64,000 nt of DNA, taken from NCBI RefSeq assembly GCF_901000735.1, contig NC_081545.1:1346583-1410582 (forward strand), read 5' to 3'. Source of the DNA: Corylus avellana. Lineage: Eukaryota; Streptophyta; Magnoliopsida; Fagales; Betulaceae. Made by a program: the position numbers and the translations under genes. The notes under the pieces are model-generated. The model was not told where the DNA came from, made no database searches, and saw only the letters and a program-made list of their open reading frames with translations. Of this stretch, positions 18,618 to 28,687 are shown in pieces (within the stretch, counting starts at the first letter, position 1; each line of letters opens with the position of its first letter).

Positions 18618-21527
18618 ATGGGTTTATCACTTTCTCTCTTCGTTTTCATGCGCTTGCTTTTCTTATTTCCGCAGTTGCATCTTATACTCACTCTTTCTTC
18701 TCCTTTTATGCAACCCTTGTGCCATCATGATGAAAGCTTGGCCTTGTTGCAATTCAAGGAAAGCTTTGTCATCGATAAAAATGCATCTGATGCTTATGGA
18801 AGGATAGATTGTGGAAAGGTTGCGTCTTGGACAGTACTAGAAGGAGACAAAAGTGATTGCTGCTCATGGGATGGAGTGGAGTGCGATGAGGCCTCGGGTT
18901 ATGTCATTGGCCTTCATCTCCGTAGCAGCTGTCTCTATGGTTCGATTAACTCCAACAATAGCCTTTTCCGCCTTGTTCACCTCCAAAGGCTTGACCTTTC
19001 CTACAATCACTTTAACTATTCTCCTATCCCACCTCAGGTACGCAATCTTTCAAGACTAGCGTATCTCAATCTCAGTGCATCAATGTTTTCAGGTCAAATC
19101 CCCTTAGAAATTTCACAATTGTCCCAATTGTCATCTCTTGATTTGTCTCAAGACTATTCCCTTTTGGAACTCAAAAAGCCTAGCCTAAGAAGCCTAGTAG
19201 GAAATTTGACCCACCTACAAGAGCTTGATTTGAGTGGGGTGAGCATAATTTCTGTGATACCTACCATCTTGGCAAATTTGTCTTCTTTAACGTTCCTCTA
19301 TCTTGATGATTGTGGATTGCATGGGGAATTTCCAATGGGAATATTTAAGCTACCAAATCTACGGGTTCTTTGGGTGGGTTACAATGAAGGTCTCATTGGT
19401 CATTTACCAGACTTTACATGGAGCAGTCCACTTGAGGCATTGGTACTTACAGCCACAAGTTTTTCTGGTGAGCTACCCCCTTCAATAGGTAACCTTATCT
19501 ACTTGAACTCGTTGAATGTTCGTGGTTGCAACTTCTCAGGGTTCATTCCATCTACACTTGGTAATCTCACAAATCTCACTTTTCTTAGGCTTTCAAATAA
19601 CACTTTCACAGGTGAGGTCCCATCTTCAATTGGAAACCTCAACCTACTCTCTTTTCTAGACCTTCGCCAAAATCAATTGACAGGTCCAATTCTTTTTCAC
19701 CTTGTAAACCTGATGCAACTGAAAGACCTTTATCTACAGTCAAATCATTTTACTGGTGAAATACCTGTCGAGATTTTGAACCTCACAGGGCTAAGTGTCT
19801 TGAGTCTTAGGGGCAACAAGCTTCGAGGTCGTATCCCAAATTCAATCTTTAACCTCAAGAATCTGCAAGTACTTGATCTTGCTATGAACTACTTCAGTGG
19901 GACTGTGGAGTTTGACGAGTTTGTTAAGCTCAAACATTTAACTATTTTATATCTATCTTATAATCAATTATCATTACTTTTCAAAGAGCCCAATGTCAAT
20001 TCTAGTTTTCCAAAGTTTCAATGCTTATGGTTGTCTTCGTGCAATTTAAGCAAGTTTCCAGATTTCCTAAGAAACCAAGATGAGTTGCAGTATTTAGAGT
20101 TGTCCGATAACTACTTGCGTGGCCAAGTACCAGAATGGATGTTAAACATAGGCAAAGCAAGTATGGAAATATTTTCCCTTGCTAACAATTTCCTCACGGG
20201 CTTTGGTCAACATCCGATTCTTCTCCCCTGGACTCGTTTGGCCTTTTTAGACCTCAGCTGTAATTTGCTCCAAGGATCGCTTCCCATCCCAGCAGCCTCG
20301 AATTTGAAATATTATCTTATTTCAAATAATTCATTGACTGGAAATGTTCCGGAATTTTTTTGCAACCTCACTTCTCTTCAAGTCCTTGATTTGGCTCGTA
20401 ATAGCTTAAGTGGTTCACTTCCTCGATGCTTGGACAACTTTGGTGCTTCGCTATCAGTACTCAATCTGCAAAGGAACAAATTTCAAGGAAGCATTTCAGA
20501 GAATTGGGTAAAAGGAAGTCAGTTGAAGATAATAATTTTCAGTCAAAACCAATTTCGAGGACGATTACCAAGGTCGTTAGTGAAGTGTACGATGTTGAAG
20601 GTCCTGGATCTCGGTAATAACCAATTCAATGATAGGTTTCCTTCTTGGTTGAAGAATCTTCCAAATTTAAAGGTTCTCATTTTGCGGTCAAACAAATTCA
20701 ACGGCCCAATAGAGATTTCTAACAGCAAATATATGTTCCCAAACTTGCAAATCATTGACCTCTCCTATAATAGCTTTGTTGGAAAGCTACCTCTAGAAAT
20801 TTTCTGCAATTGGACGGTTAAAAAATTTGAGACAGCACATCATTTGACATACATCCAAGTAAACTCAACTCTTACATCATTCTCCAAAACTCTTGGTACT
20901 TACATTAATGGCTCTTTTGGTTATGATTACTCCATGACAATGACAAACAAAGGCAATGATATGTTCTTTGAGAAGGTCCAAGAATTATTCACAGCTGTTG
21001 ATATGTCCAGCAATAGATTTCTCGGAGAAATTCCTAATTCTATTGAAAATTTAAAGGGGTGTATTTTGCTCAATCTCTCCAATAACATTCTCACAGGTCA
21101 CATCCCACCATCTTTAGGGAAGCTTGAAGATCTCGAAGCATTGGACCTTTCTCAAAATAAGTTGTCAGGGGAGATCCCACAAGAGCTTACACAACTTAAT
21201 TTTTTGGGATTTTTCAATGTTTCTCGTAATAATCTCTCGGGACCTATACCACAAGGCAAACAATTTAATACATTTGAAAATAATTCATTTGAAGGGAATC
21301 AAGGATTGTGTGGGAGACCATTGACAAAGAAATGTGAGAATTTTGATGAATTGCCTTCTCCATCTTCAATCTCCGAAGGAAGTCAAGACTATGAATTGCC
21401 ATTTGAATTTGGTTGGAAAATTGTTGTAATTGGGTATGCATTTGGACTAGTTCTTGGAGTGACAATTTGGTGCACTGTGATTGCAAGGAAACATGATTGG
21501 TTAATGAAAACCTTCATAATAAGGTAA
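18618..21527 (+). CDS. RLP-1: Cf-9/RLP7-type leucine-rich-repeat receptor-like protein
   Basis: 969 aa, intronless. Residues 1-30 form a signal peptide. The N-cap follows, with CHHDESLALLQFKESF and the paired-cysteine CCSWDGVEC at 81-89. Extracellular LRRs of the LxxLxxLxLSxNxxxGxIP type run from about residue 105 to 900. They are interrupted by an island region near 730-785 with the family motif YSMTMTNKG at 771-779. A cap GLCGRPL, an acidic spacer, a membrane helix at about 934-957 and a tail of about 12 residues (ARKHDWLMKTFIIR) follow. There is no kinase. Proteins of this class sit at the plasma membrane and signal with SOBIR1/BAK1-type kinases in pathogen or peptide perception; the ligand is unknown here. 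The ATG chosen gives a clean signal peptide and follows the shared TATA box. Confidence 0.95.
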   Translation: MGLSLSLFVFMRLLFLFPQLHLILTLSSPFMQPLCHHDESLALLQFKESFVIDKNASDAYGRIDCGKVASWTVLEGDKSDCCSWDGVECDEASGYVIGLHLRSSCLYGSINSNNSLFRLVHLQRLDLSYNHFNYSPIPPQVRNLSRLAYLNLSASMFSGQIPLEISQLSQLSSLDLSQDYSLLELKKPSLRSLVGNLTHLQELDLSGVSIISVIPTILANLSSLTFLYLDDCGLHGEFPMGIFKLPNLRVLWVGYNEGLIGHLPDFTWSSPLEALVLTATSFSGELPPSIGNLIYLNSLNVRGCNFSGFIPSTLGNLTNLTFLRLSNNTFTGEVPSSIGNLNLLSFLDLRQNQLTGPILFHLVNLMQLKDLYLQSNHFTGEIPVEILNLTGLSVLSLRGNKLRGRIPNSIFNLKNLQVLDLAMNYFSGTVEFDEFVKLKHLTILYLSYNQLSLLFKEPNVNSSFPKFQCLWLSSCNLSKFPDFLRNQDELQYLELSDNYLRGQVPEWMLNIGKASMEIFSLANNFLTGFGQHPILLPWTRLAFLDLSCNLLQGSLPIPAASNLKYYLISNNSLTGNVPEFFCNLTSLQVLDLARNSLSGSLPRCLDNFGASLSVLNLQRNKFQGSISENWVKGSQLKIIIFSQNQFRGRLPRSLVKCTMLKVLDLGNNQFNDRFPSWLKNLPNLKVLILRSNKFNGPIEISNSKYMFPNLQIIDLSYNSFVGKLPLEIFCNWTVKKFETAHHLTYIQVNSTLTSFSKTLGTYINGSFGYDYSMTMTNKGNDMFFEKVQELFTAVDMSSNRFLGEIPNSIENLKGCILLNLSNNILTGHIPPSLGKLEDLEALDLSQNKLSGEIPQELTQLNFLGFFNVSRNNLSGPIPQGKQFNTFENNSFEGNQGLCGRPLTKKCENFDELPSPSSISEGSQDYELPFEFGWKIVVIGYAFGLVLGVTIWCTVIARKHDWLMKTFIIR

Positions 21528-22200
21528 CTGATGTGAAGAAAATTGAGTAGCAAGAAACATTTAAATCAAATAGTTTGCCGCAAGATTTCTTCTAAGGAAA
21601 TGAATATGTATTGACGTTTTTATTGCTGCTTCTTCTTCTTCTTCTTCTTTTTTCTTTTTTTGGTGTGTATGTAATGTGTTCCTCCTTTTTCAATATTGTT
21701 TTGGTGTTTTAGTGTATTTGGATTCCGGTTCTATTAAGATAGTGTATGCAAAATATGTTGATGATCCGTTAGTGAATTATTGAGAAATCGTTTGAATCCC
21801 AAGTTTAACAAATAGCACTGAATATATTAATCTTATCAGAGAAGTTAGATTAGTATAATTATCAAATTTAAAGCCAAACACCACAATGTCAATACCTAAA
21901 TCAGAGCAAGCATAAAAGAAAAATTATTACAAAATTTTTTGTAATAAAGTGAAAACTCTTGAATAATTGTTCAAAAGAACAACTACTATGGAGGTAGCCA
22001 ACCCCGAAGGAATTTATTATAAAATATATAATTCACATATAAAACCGCCATAATCCTAGACTCAACTTGTAACCCCAGCAAACTACATGTTTGTCTCTAG
22101 CAATAGTGGCTCCTTTATGAATGAACTTCGTCTGATGCAATGTAGAACTCTAGTAGTTGAAGGTGTAACACCCCCTACCGCTACGACTAGGGGTGCAAAG
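21528..22200. other. RLP-1 3' flank
   Basis: No gene is seen. A CTTCTT microsatellite lies at about 21628-21650. The usual RLP downstream motif is only faintly recognisable. Confidence 0.5.
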
Positions 22201-22425
22201 CATTAGAAAGTTAGGCTTAGTTTGTTTCGCTGTAAAATGATTTATAAAAAATGTTTTACGTATTTTTGATTGTTTGGCGCGACGTAAAATAATAGTCAAC
22301 GGAAAATATTTTGCCATTGACCAAAAATTCTTCTCTAATTTTAGGAAAATGGTTTACGGTTTTCAAAATCGTAAACCATTTTTCGACTTTGAGCATCTCA
22401 TTCTAGAATTGATAGACCATGCCAA
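22201..22425. mobile_element. MITE-like end with a 13-bp hairpin
   Basis: The sequence starts AGTTTGTTTCGCTGTAAAAT, resembling terminal repeats of plant transposon ends. It contains a perfect inverted repeat AAAATGGTTTACG / CGTAAACCATTTT at 22346-22358 and 22370-22382. No matching right terminus was found past the minisatellite, so its extent is uncertain. Confidence 0.4.
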
Positions 22426-23399
22426 GACTTGCCCAGGACCACGCAAAGACTTGACCAGAACCCGCTCAGGACTTGACCAAGTACCGCTCGGCACCTGCCT
22501 AGGACCTGCCCAGGACCCCGTTGGGACCTACCCGGGACCCGCTCGAGACTTGCCCAGGACATGCCTGGGACTTGACCAGAACTCGCCCGAGACCTGCCCG
22601 GGACCTACTCGGGACCCTGTCAGGACCTGAACGAGACTCACCCGAAACTTGACCAGGACCTGCTCAAGACCCGCCCGGGACCCTGTCAGGACGAGACCCC
22701 CGCTCGGACCTGATCGGGACCCGCCCGAAATTTGACCAGGACCTCGCTGCGACCTGACCAAAAACCGCTCGGGACTTGACTAAGAACCACCCGGCACTCG
22801 CCCGGGACCTGCCTAGGACCCCGTCGGGACCTACCAAGGACCTGCTCGAGACTTGCCCAAGAAATGCCTGGGACTTGATCGGGACCCGCCCGAGACCTCC
22901 CTAGGACCCGACCGGGACCCGCCAAGGACCTGATCGGGACTCGCCCGGAACTTGACCAGGACCTGACCGGGACCCGCCCAGGACCCTATCGGGACGAGAT
23001 TAGGACCCGCTCGGGAGCTGATCGGGACCAGCCTGGGATTTGACTGGGACCCCACCGCGACCTGATCAGGACCTACCTAGAACCTGCTGGGGACCCGCCC
23101 AGGACCTGACTGGGATCCACTCGAGACTTGCCTGGGACCCGCTCGGGACCTGACCTGGACTTGCCCGGGACCCACTCAAGACTTGACCGGGACCCGCCCT
23201 GGACTTGACCGGGACCTGCTTGGGACCTGACCGGGACCTGCCTAGGACCTGCGCGGGACCCAACCGAACCTGCCAGGGACCCGTCCAGGACCCGCCCGAG
23301 ACTTGACTGGGACCCCGCCGAGACCTTATCTGGAGCTGACCGGGACCCAACCGAGTAGGTCCCAGACAAGTTCCAGCGGGGTCCCGGGCAGGTCCGATC
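22426..23399. repeat. GC-rich minisatellite, 11-bp period
   Basis: About 85 degenerate units of CGGGACCTGCC (variants AGGACTTGACC, CGAGACCCGCT and others). Because 33 bp equals 11 codons, every frame reads as an 11-residue repeat such as SRAGPGQVLG on the minus strand, which produces the long spurious ORFs in this region. In the last 45 bp (from about 23355) the unit appears in the opposite orientation (GTAGGTCCCAGACAAG..), a polarity switch. It abuts a SIN3-like fragment on the right. Confidence 0.9.
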
Positions 23400-23444
23400 G
23401 GGTGAAAAGAAGAGAAATCGTCAGCGTTGTTGATAAACACACCC

Positions 23445-23552
23445 ATGGATGTAGATAAGGGATCGAGTGAAGCTACTGACTTGTTGAAGATGGTAAGAGT
23501 CCGTTCCAAGCATGAGGAGAATGTATACAAGCAGTTCTTGGCTGTTATATGA
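23445..23552 (+). pseudogene. Truncated PAH (SIN3-type) fragment
   Basis: A 35-codon frame starting MDVDKGSSEATDLLKMVRV and ending after FLAVI. The flank before it (GAAGAGAAATCGTCAGCG...) and the first two helices match the 90-aa PAH gene at 31161-31433, but the second half of the domain is lost at a TGA (23550-23552). It marks the start of SIN3-related unit 1. Confidence 0.55.
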
Positions 23553-24537
23553 CTGCTATATGACTACCATACAGTTGGAATGACCTGTCAGAGATAAAAT
23601 CATGTCCTTCATTATTTCTTTTTACAAGTGCGATCCAATGGTTAATTTTTACTGTCAGCATCATAAAGTTATATATATAAGTCATGTAGTAATTTACATT
23701 ATTCTAATATAAAGCTTAATTATTTTGCATTCTATAATAGTTGAGAATTATAGAATTTTACTAAAGTACATCTTAGATGCTTTTAAGGTTATATAATGTT
23801 GTTTGATTCGGACTTCAAAAGAGCAAAGTACTCGCTAGCCATTCAAACGAGGAGATGAATGGATAGAGTTCACAAGTGTAGATTTCAAACCAAAGTGAAG
23901 AAGAGTTTGTTAAGATCATTCTCAAACTAGGAATAATATATCCATGATTTACCCTTACACGATAACTAGTACAAGTCTAACTATAGTCCTATTAGGTATA
24001 TATTTTCATAAGAGTCACTTGATTGATGACTCAACTCTAATTTTCCTACATTCAAATATATGTATAGTTCTGTTGTATTTGAACTTCTATTAATTAAGCT
24101 AGACGTTAATCTTTGAAGCTCACTTTGCATATAAGATTGGTGACTAACTTCATTATTGACCAACTCATCCATTATTGTTTCTAATTATTTGAGCGCACAT
24201 TAAAAAAAAAAAAAAAAACTCCTGTGTAAACAAAAGTTTCTGCCCTCCCAAATAAAAGAGAAAAAAAGAAAAAGAAAATAGAAACCACCTATTAATTTTG
24301 CCTGGACACGAAAGCTTAACGGCTAACTACTTAAACTAAGAACAAGAGTCCTATTAGAATTCAAATCTATAAGCATATATCCCAAGATTTGGTGCCGGTG
24401 AAGATGGAGGAGTCCCATTAATTAGTATATATACTCGATCGACTCCACCCCAACGTTGTTGTCTGTGGGCACACAAACAAACTCATCTATCGATATCGAC
24501 GGATCAACCACCCAACGCTACGCCTCTCGTGTATGCC
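23553..24537. repeat. Intergenic part of SIN3-unit 1
   Basis: No gene is seen. The sequence (for example CATTCTATAATAGTTGAGAA, TGGATAGAGTTCACAAGTGT) is repeated in direct orientation at about 28960-29440 and 31710-32180, defining three diverged tandem units. Confidence 0.7.
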
Positions 24538-25199
24538 ATGGATGCCATGTTAACAAGAGGGTTGACGAAAGCCATCGACTTCGTCAACAAAGTGCACTGG
24601 CGCTTCCGCCATGAAGAGGGTGTTTACAAGTGCTTCTTGGATGCCGTGAATATGTATAGTTAGGGGCTTCTGGACATGAAGGGCGCTCGTGCTCAGGTTG
24701 CCCTCTTTTTGAGAAGCATCCGGATTTGCTTGATGAGTTCTTCATCTTCGCGGTGAAAAGGGTTACTCCCAGTTATACTTATAGCAAGACAACACCAAAT
24801 CAAGAAGATGATCACGTGTTGAACGACACTTTGAAGATGTGTAAGAATTTGAACGACGGGACTTTTTCCTCGGAAGGGAGGATAAAAAGTAAAGACGAAA
24901 GGGTTTGAGATGATATTTATGAAGACTATAGATTTGAAATGGATATGTTGTTGGCGTCGGTGATCTCAGCAACAGAGGCTGCGGAGAAGCTGTTGAATGA
25001 GATTAATGGAGGTTATAATTCGGAGAATCCAATCCGGATTAAAGAGCACCTGAGTGCAATGAATTTGAGATGCATTCAGAAACTATATGGCGAGGAAGGG
25101 ATTGAGCTTGTTGAGGTCCTAAAGGAGAATCCAAGAGATGCCTGGCCTGTAATTGTACCACGCCTTCGGCAAAAGCTAGACGAACTCAAAGAGTGTTAA
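24538..25199 (+). pseudogene. SIN3-like pseudogene (one PAH plus SIN3 corepressor domain)
   Basis: The start MDAMLTRGLTKAIDFVNKVH is followed by a PAH-like domain. An in-frame TAG (24661-24663) and a 1-bp deletion near 24706 break it; the intact wording survives in the partial copy at 29907. Further on, the frame from 24726 gives a SIN3 HDAC-interaction (Sin3_corepress-like) region: CTPSY-like VTPSYTY, VLND, then a TGA at 24906-24908, then YRFEMDMLLASVISATEAAE, IRIKEHLSAMNLRC and IQKLYGEEGIELVEVLKENP. In plant SIN3 proteins these motifs scaffold histone deacetylase. Here only one PAH precedes the corepressor part, instead of several PAHs in a protein over 1,000 aa. With three lesions it is a pseudogene. 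Confidence 0.8.
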
Positions 25200-25427
25200 A
25201 CCTTATTTTCCTTCAACAAACTATTCTCAAGCAATTCATTAATTAGTGGTAGAAATTAATAATGGCTATATATATATATGTAATGTATCTCTTCGTATTT
25301 TTAATGAATATTGATTTTAGGTAATGATTTTAGTGAGCTGTACGTGAATCATACCCAATTTAATGTACTAATCAAACATATACATTTTCTTCTCTTCCCA
25401 TATTTATGTTGATTAATGGTTCATTTG

Positions 25428-26018
25428 GGATTGTTGTTTTAATAAGTGCGATTTTAAAAATTGCATTTTTGAAATCGCTACTTTTTTATCTAATATTTTG
25501 TTAGAACAATTTTCTGTCTAACAGTTTCCGGTATGGTGTGAACTGCGTGTTCTTTGAGGACTTCTAGATGTACGTCGGCTTCAATGCACAATAATTACAT
25601 CTGCTCAATATGCAATAATTGAGATCTATTCTTATTTTAGTTGATTTGGGAGTCCAGGGGTTAGAATTGGACATGGGCTCTCTCCAATTAAGACCTTGAA
25701 TAGGAGTTTTTTACCCAGATTCTCTCAATAGATCCCCACCCGGATTATATCTTCTGCTATTTAATTAACAGCTCTGTGAGCCTGTCATTGGCCTCGAGGC
25801 CCAAAATCTGATGGGCTTGCGGTGCAAAATTATTCCCAACATATTTGTTATGCAAAATTGTGATTTTAGTTTAAATTCACGCTTTTTAAAATAAGAACTC
25901 TTTAGCGTGCTTATAGAAATCGCAGATTTTTTTCTTCCTATTTTAGATTAGGTGCTTTTTAAATACTTAATATAAAAATGCAGATTATTCTTGTGAAATC
26001 ACAATCCCAAACGCAACC
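25428..26018. mobile_element. Harbinger-like MITE family 2 (split copy)
   Basis: The left end has TTTGGGATTGTTGTTTTAAT and the right end TGTGAAATCACAATCCCAAA. The interior is rich in GCGATTTTAAA-type phrases matching the MITE at 43596-44028. The target duplication is not clear here. It is interrupted by the solo LTR below. Confidence 0.55.
25499..25842. mobile_element. Solo LTR, 344 bp, 5-bp TSD TATTT
   Basis: It begins TGTTAGAACAATTTTCTG, ends ATTATTCCCAACA, and is flanked by TATTT on both sides (25494-25498, 25843-25847). TG...CA ends with a 5-bp duplication and no internal region fit a solo LTR left by LTR-LTR recombination. It sits inside a MITE, so it is the younger insertion. Confidence 0.85.
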
Positions 26019-26943
26019 GAAGAAAAAAATAATAATAATAATAATGGAGTGGAACGGCAAACAGGTAAATATGCCAATGGGTAAATCGTTTAATAATGCG
26101 GCTATTCACACTTATTTATCATATTCATTTTATATCGGATTTGACGCGTTTTAAGTGGCTAACACATTTACTTTTTTAAAGTACTTGATATGAAAAGTCA
26201 CTTAAAATACGCCAAAATTAAATGGGTGTGAAGACTCATTACTCCTTTTCTTTTTCTAGAAAATAGAGAGGAGAGTTGAGTGGAAATTGGTAGGCCTAAA
26301 TGAATATTATTATAAAGACTAACGTGCTGTGACTTTAACACTAGCTAGACTACCCAAAAAGTGGTCCAACTTTCGGGTAGTGAAATGTATTTTTTCCAAA
26401 ATATTTCAAAGAACAGTTTTGAGACAGGAAAGGTAAAGTGATAGAAGCGACTTTTAAAGAATAAGTTTTATGAAAGATGTCCCGCTATTTTTAAAGGAAC
26501 AACTTTTCAGGTAAAGATTTTGTTATATATCTTATGATGTATATGTTACGACGCTATTTAAAATTTTAAATGACATGGAACTATATACACCATTAGATAT
26601 GCAATAAAACAAAATTTTGATTATAAAGTAGCTCTTCTCCCTTTCAATCAAAAAATTAATAATCTATGTTGCTTCTAATTAACTTTAGATTAATGCCAAA
26701 AATCATATTTTTATCGTACAACCATCCCATTATGTTGTTGTGGTCTAGTAATCATTGAATATTTTTTTTATAACAAAGGCAGATTCAAGAGCTATTTAGA
26801 CCTTACAAACATTAACTTTGTGAGATATTTATAGAATATTTATGTGGTATGCATCACTACTGCTTAACTAAAGCATGGACAAAACCGAAAGAATACGCCC
26901 CCACCAATCCATTCTTATGTTGATTAAGGAAAGAAAATAATGG

Positions 26944-27951
26944 TTTTTGCTGTGCTTCGGCTACTGCTTAGAGTTCTCCTTCAACCTCTCTTCTCTAGAA
27001 AGAAAAACCTCTCTTCTCTCTCCTGTCTCAAACGCAGCCAACTAAGCTTGAGGAGGAGGGAACTTCTGGTTTCCCTACTCCTCCCACCCCCTTCTCATGG
27101 TTTTTGTTCCCTTTCTTCTTGAGTTTCTCCTTTTGTGAGACAACTATTTCTTCTCTAGAGTTTTTTAGAGATCTATCTATCGTCTTTGACGATTTATCCC
27201 TGACGCTCAAGAAATTGCAGCCGCAATGGATCTCCCGCTTCCTCTTTACCATGGATCGCCTCCTTCATCGCTTCACCGGCTGGATCTGTGTTGGCTTAAA
27301 GAATGCCTTTTTCAAAGTCAGGTCTATTTCTTTCCATCAGCCCCAGCCAAACACGTGCCCATCCACCATCATCACCGATTCCAGCTTTCCGACGACCTCC
27401 TGTGTGGCTCCTTTCGACAGCCACGTGTCTGGGCGTGGACCACACGTGCTGGCGCGTGGGCCCCATGCGCCATGCAGTGTCTGCCGAAGCTCCCCTCCAT
27501 CGTAGCTGCTATGTTTTGAGTTCTTTCCTGTTATCTTGTGTAACTTTCTGTATTTTTCGGCTTTGTTGCTTAGTTTTTATCCCGATCTGTTTGGTCTTCA
27601 GACTCTTTGTCTGTGGAGAGGATCTTTTTTCCTTTTCTTACTAGTTTCCTTTTGGAAACCTTTTTTCCACAGTTACTTCTCATCTAAATCTCCATGGCTT
27701 TTTAGGAAGCCTGTTTAGATGTTTAATAGAGGTATTCGTACTCTCGATGGTGGTATCCATCACCAGTATGCGCCCCAGCAAGCGTTTTCTTGGGCTGCAT
27801 TCGCATCTTTCTTTTCCATATATGATCTCATTCCTGTTTTTTGAGATCTGGCCGGTTGGGGTTTACAGCAAGCTTGTATTTGGTTTTCTTTTCCTGTTAC
27901 TGTAATCTCTTTGTTGTATGAAGGAAGGTTTGTTACAATAAAAAAAAAAAA
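26944..27951 (+). mobile_element. Poly(A)-tailed retroposon with 18-bp TSD
   Basis: A block of about 1 kb ending in a short poly(A) (about 27939-27951). It is flanked by an 18-bp direct duplication AAGGAAAGAAAATAATGG (26926-26943, 27952-27969). Diverged paralogous sites near 28800 and 30720 lack the insertion. The target-duplication length is typical of LINE-machinery retroposition. No reverse transcriptase is present; the frame from about 27226 (MDLPLPLYHGSPPSSLHRL) is unrecognised and probably not functional. Like the block at 16941-18118 it is GC-richer than its surroundings. Confidence 0.8.
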
Positions 27952-28304
27952 AAGGAAAGAAAATAATGGACTGCAACAGAAATACTTCCTTAATTCATTC
28001 CCTTGATTTTTTTTTTTTTTTTTTCCTTTGCATTTTTATTTCTTTTCTTTTCTTTTCCTTTGCCGATTCTTGTGATTTCATGAGTACTCATGCATCATAT
28101 GCTTCTGTGTGTGGGAGGGGTGGAGGCAGACAGCCAGCGAGCTGAAGGTTGGCTAAGCAGCTGGGATAAGGCCTAAGATCTAAAATTTTCTTGTGATTTC
28201 ATGGCTCATGCATAATTTGTGTGCGTGTTAAGTTGAATGAGCTGAAGTTTAAACTTTGATTTTACTTTTTTTGCCTCCAATATATATATATATATATATT
28301 GGCT

Positions 28305-28457
28305 TGTGTCACATATTCTTATGTCACTCTAAAAATGATGTGCCTTATAAAATTATTATTGAACTTGTGATTGATCATTATTGAATTTTGATCAAGTTCC
28401 AATTTTAAAAGCCACCTCATTCATGGAGTAACACAAGAGTGACTTCTATAATTACTC
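28305..28457. mobile_element. Palindromic MITE, family 1 (copy 4)
   Basis: Arms TTCTTATGTCACTCTAAAAA and AACACAAGAGTGACTTCTAT, ending ATTACTC. The centre contains GAACTTGTGATTGATCATTA, as in other copies. Confidence 0.6.
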
Positions 28458-28511
28458 CAAAGAATTGCCTATTATAATTTTGGCATAGTAGAGCATTTGA
28501 CGTCAAATCAT

Positions 28512-28687
28512 GAGTAATTCTAGAAGCTCTTCTTGTGTCCCTCTTGAGTCTCTTCAAGAATGATATTAAAATCACATTTTGATCAAAATTTAATAATTAT
28601 CAATTACAAGTTCAATGGTGATTTTAACAGCCACATCATTCTTGGAAGGACTCAAGAGGGACACAAAAAAGACTTGTAGCATTACTC
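28512..28687. mobile_element. Palindromic MITE, family 1 (copy 5, best preserved)
   Basis: Begins GAGTAATTCTAGAAGCTCTT and ends GACTTGTAGCATTACTC. The arms pair over most of their length (CCTCTTGAGTCTCTTCAAGA against its complement). Confidence 0.75.

Larger units (their letters stand above)
25200..26925. other. Intergenic DNA with nested insertions
   Basis: No gene. It contains a Harbinger-like MITE (about 25428-26018) split by a solo LTR (25499-25842), an AAT microsatellite near 26030, and sequence from about 26480 to 26940 repeated at about 30130-30730. Confidence 0.6.

Noticed and set aside
22426..23399. CRISPR-like array
   Set aside because: Units are contiguous, degenerate and 11 bp, with no spacers, in a plant genome.
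22528..23530. Long minus-strand ORFs (77-154 codons) reading SRAGPGQVLG-type repeats
   Set aside because: They are translations of the 11-bp minisatellite, open in all frames because of its composition and period; no start context or domain.
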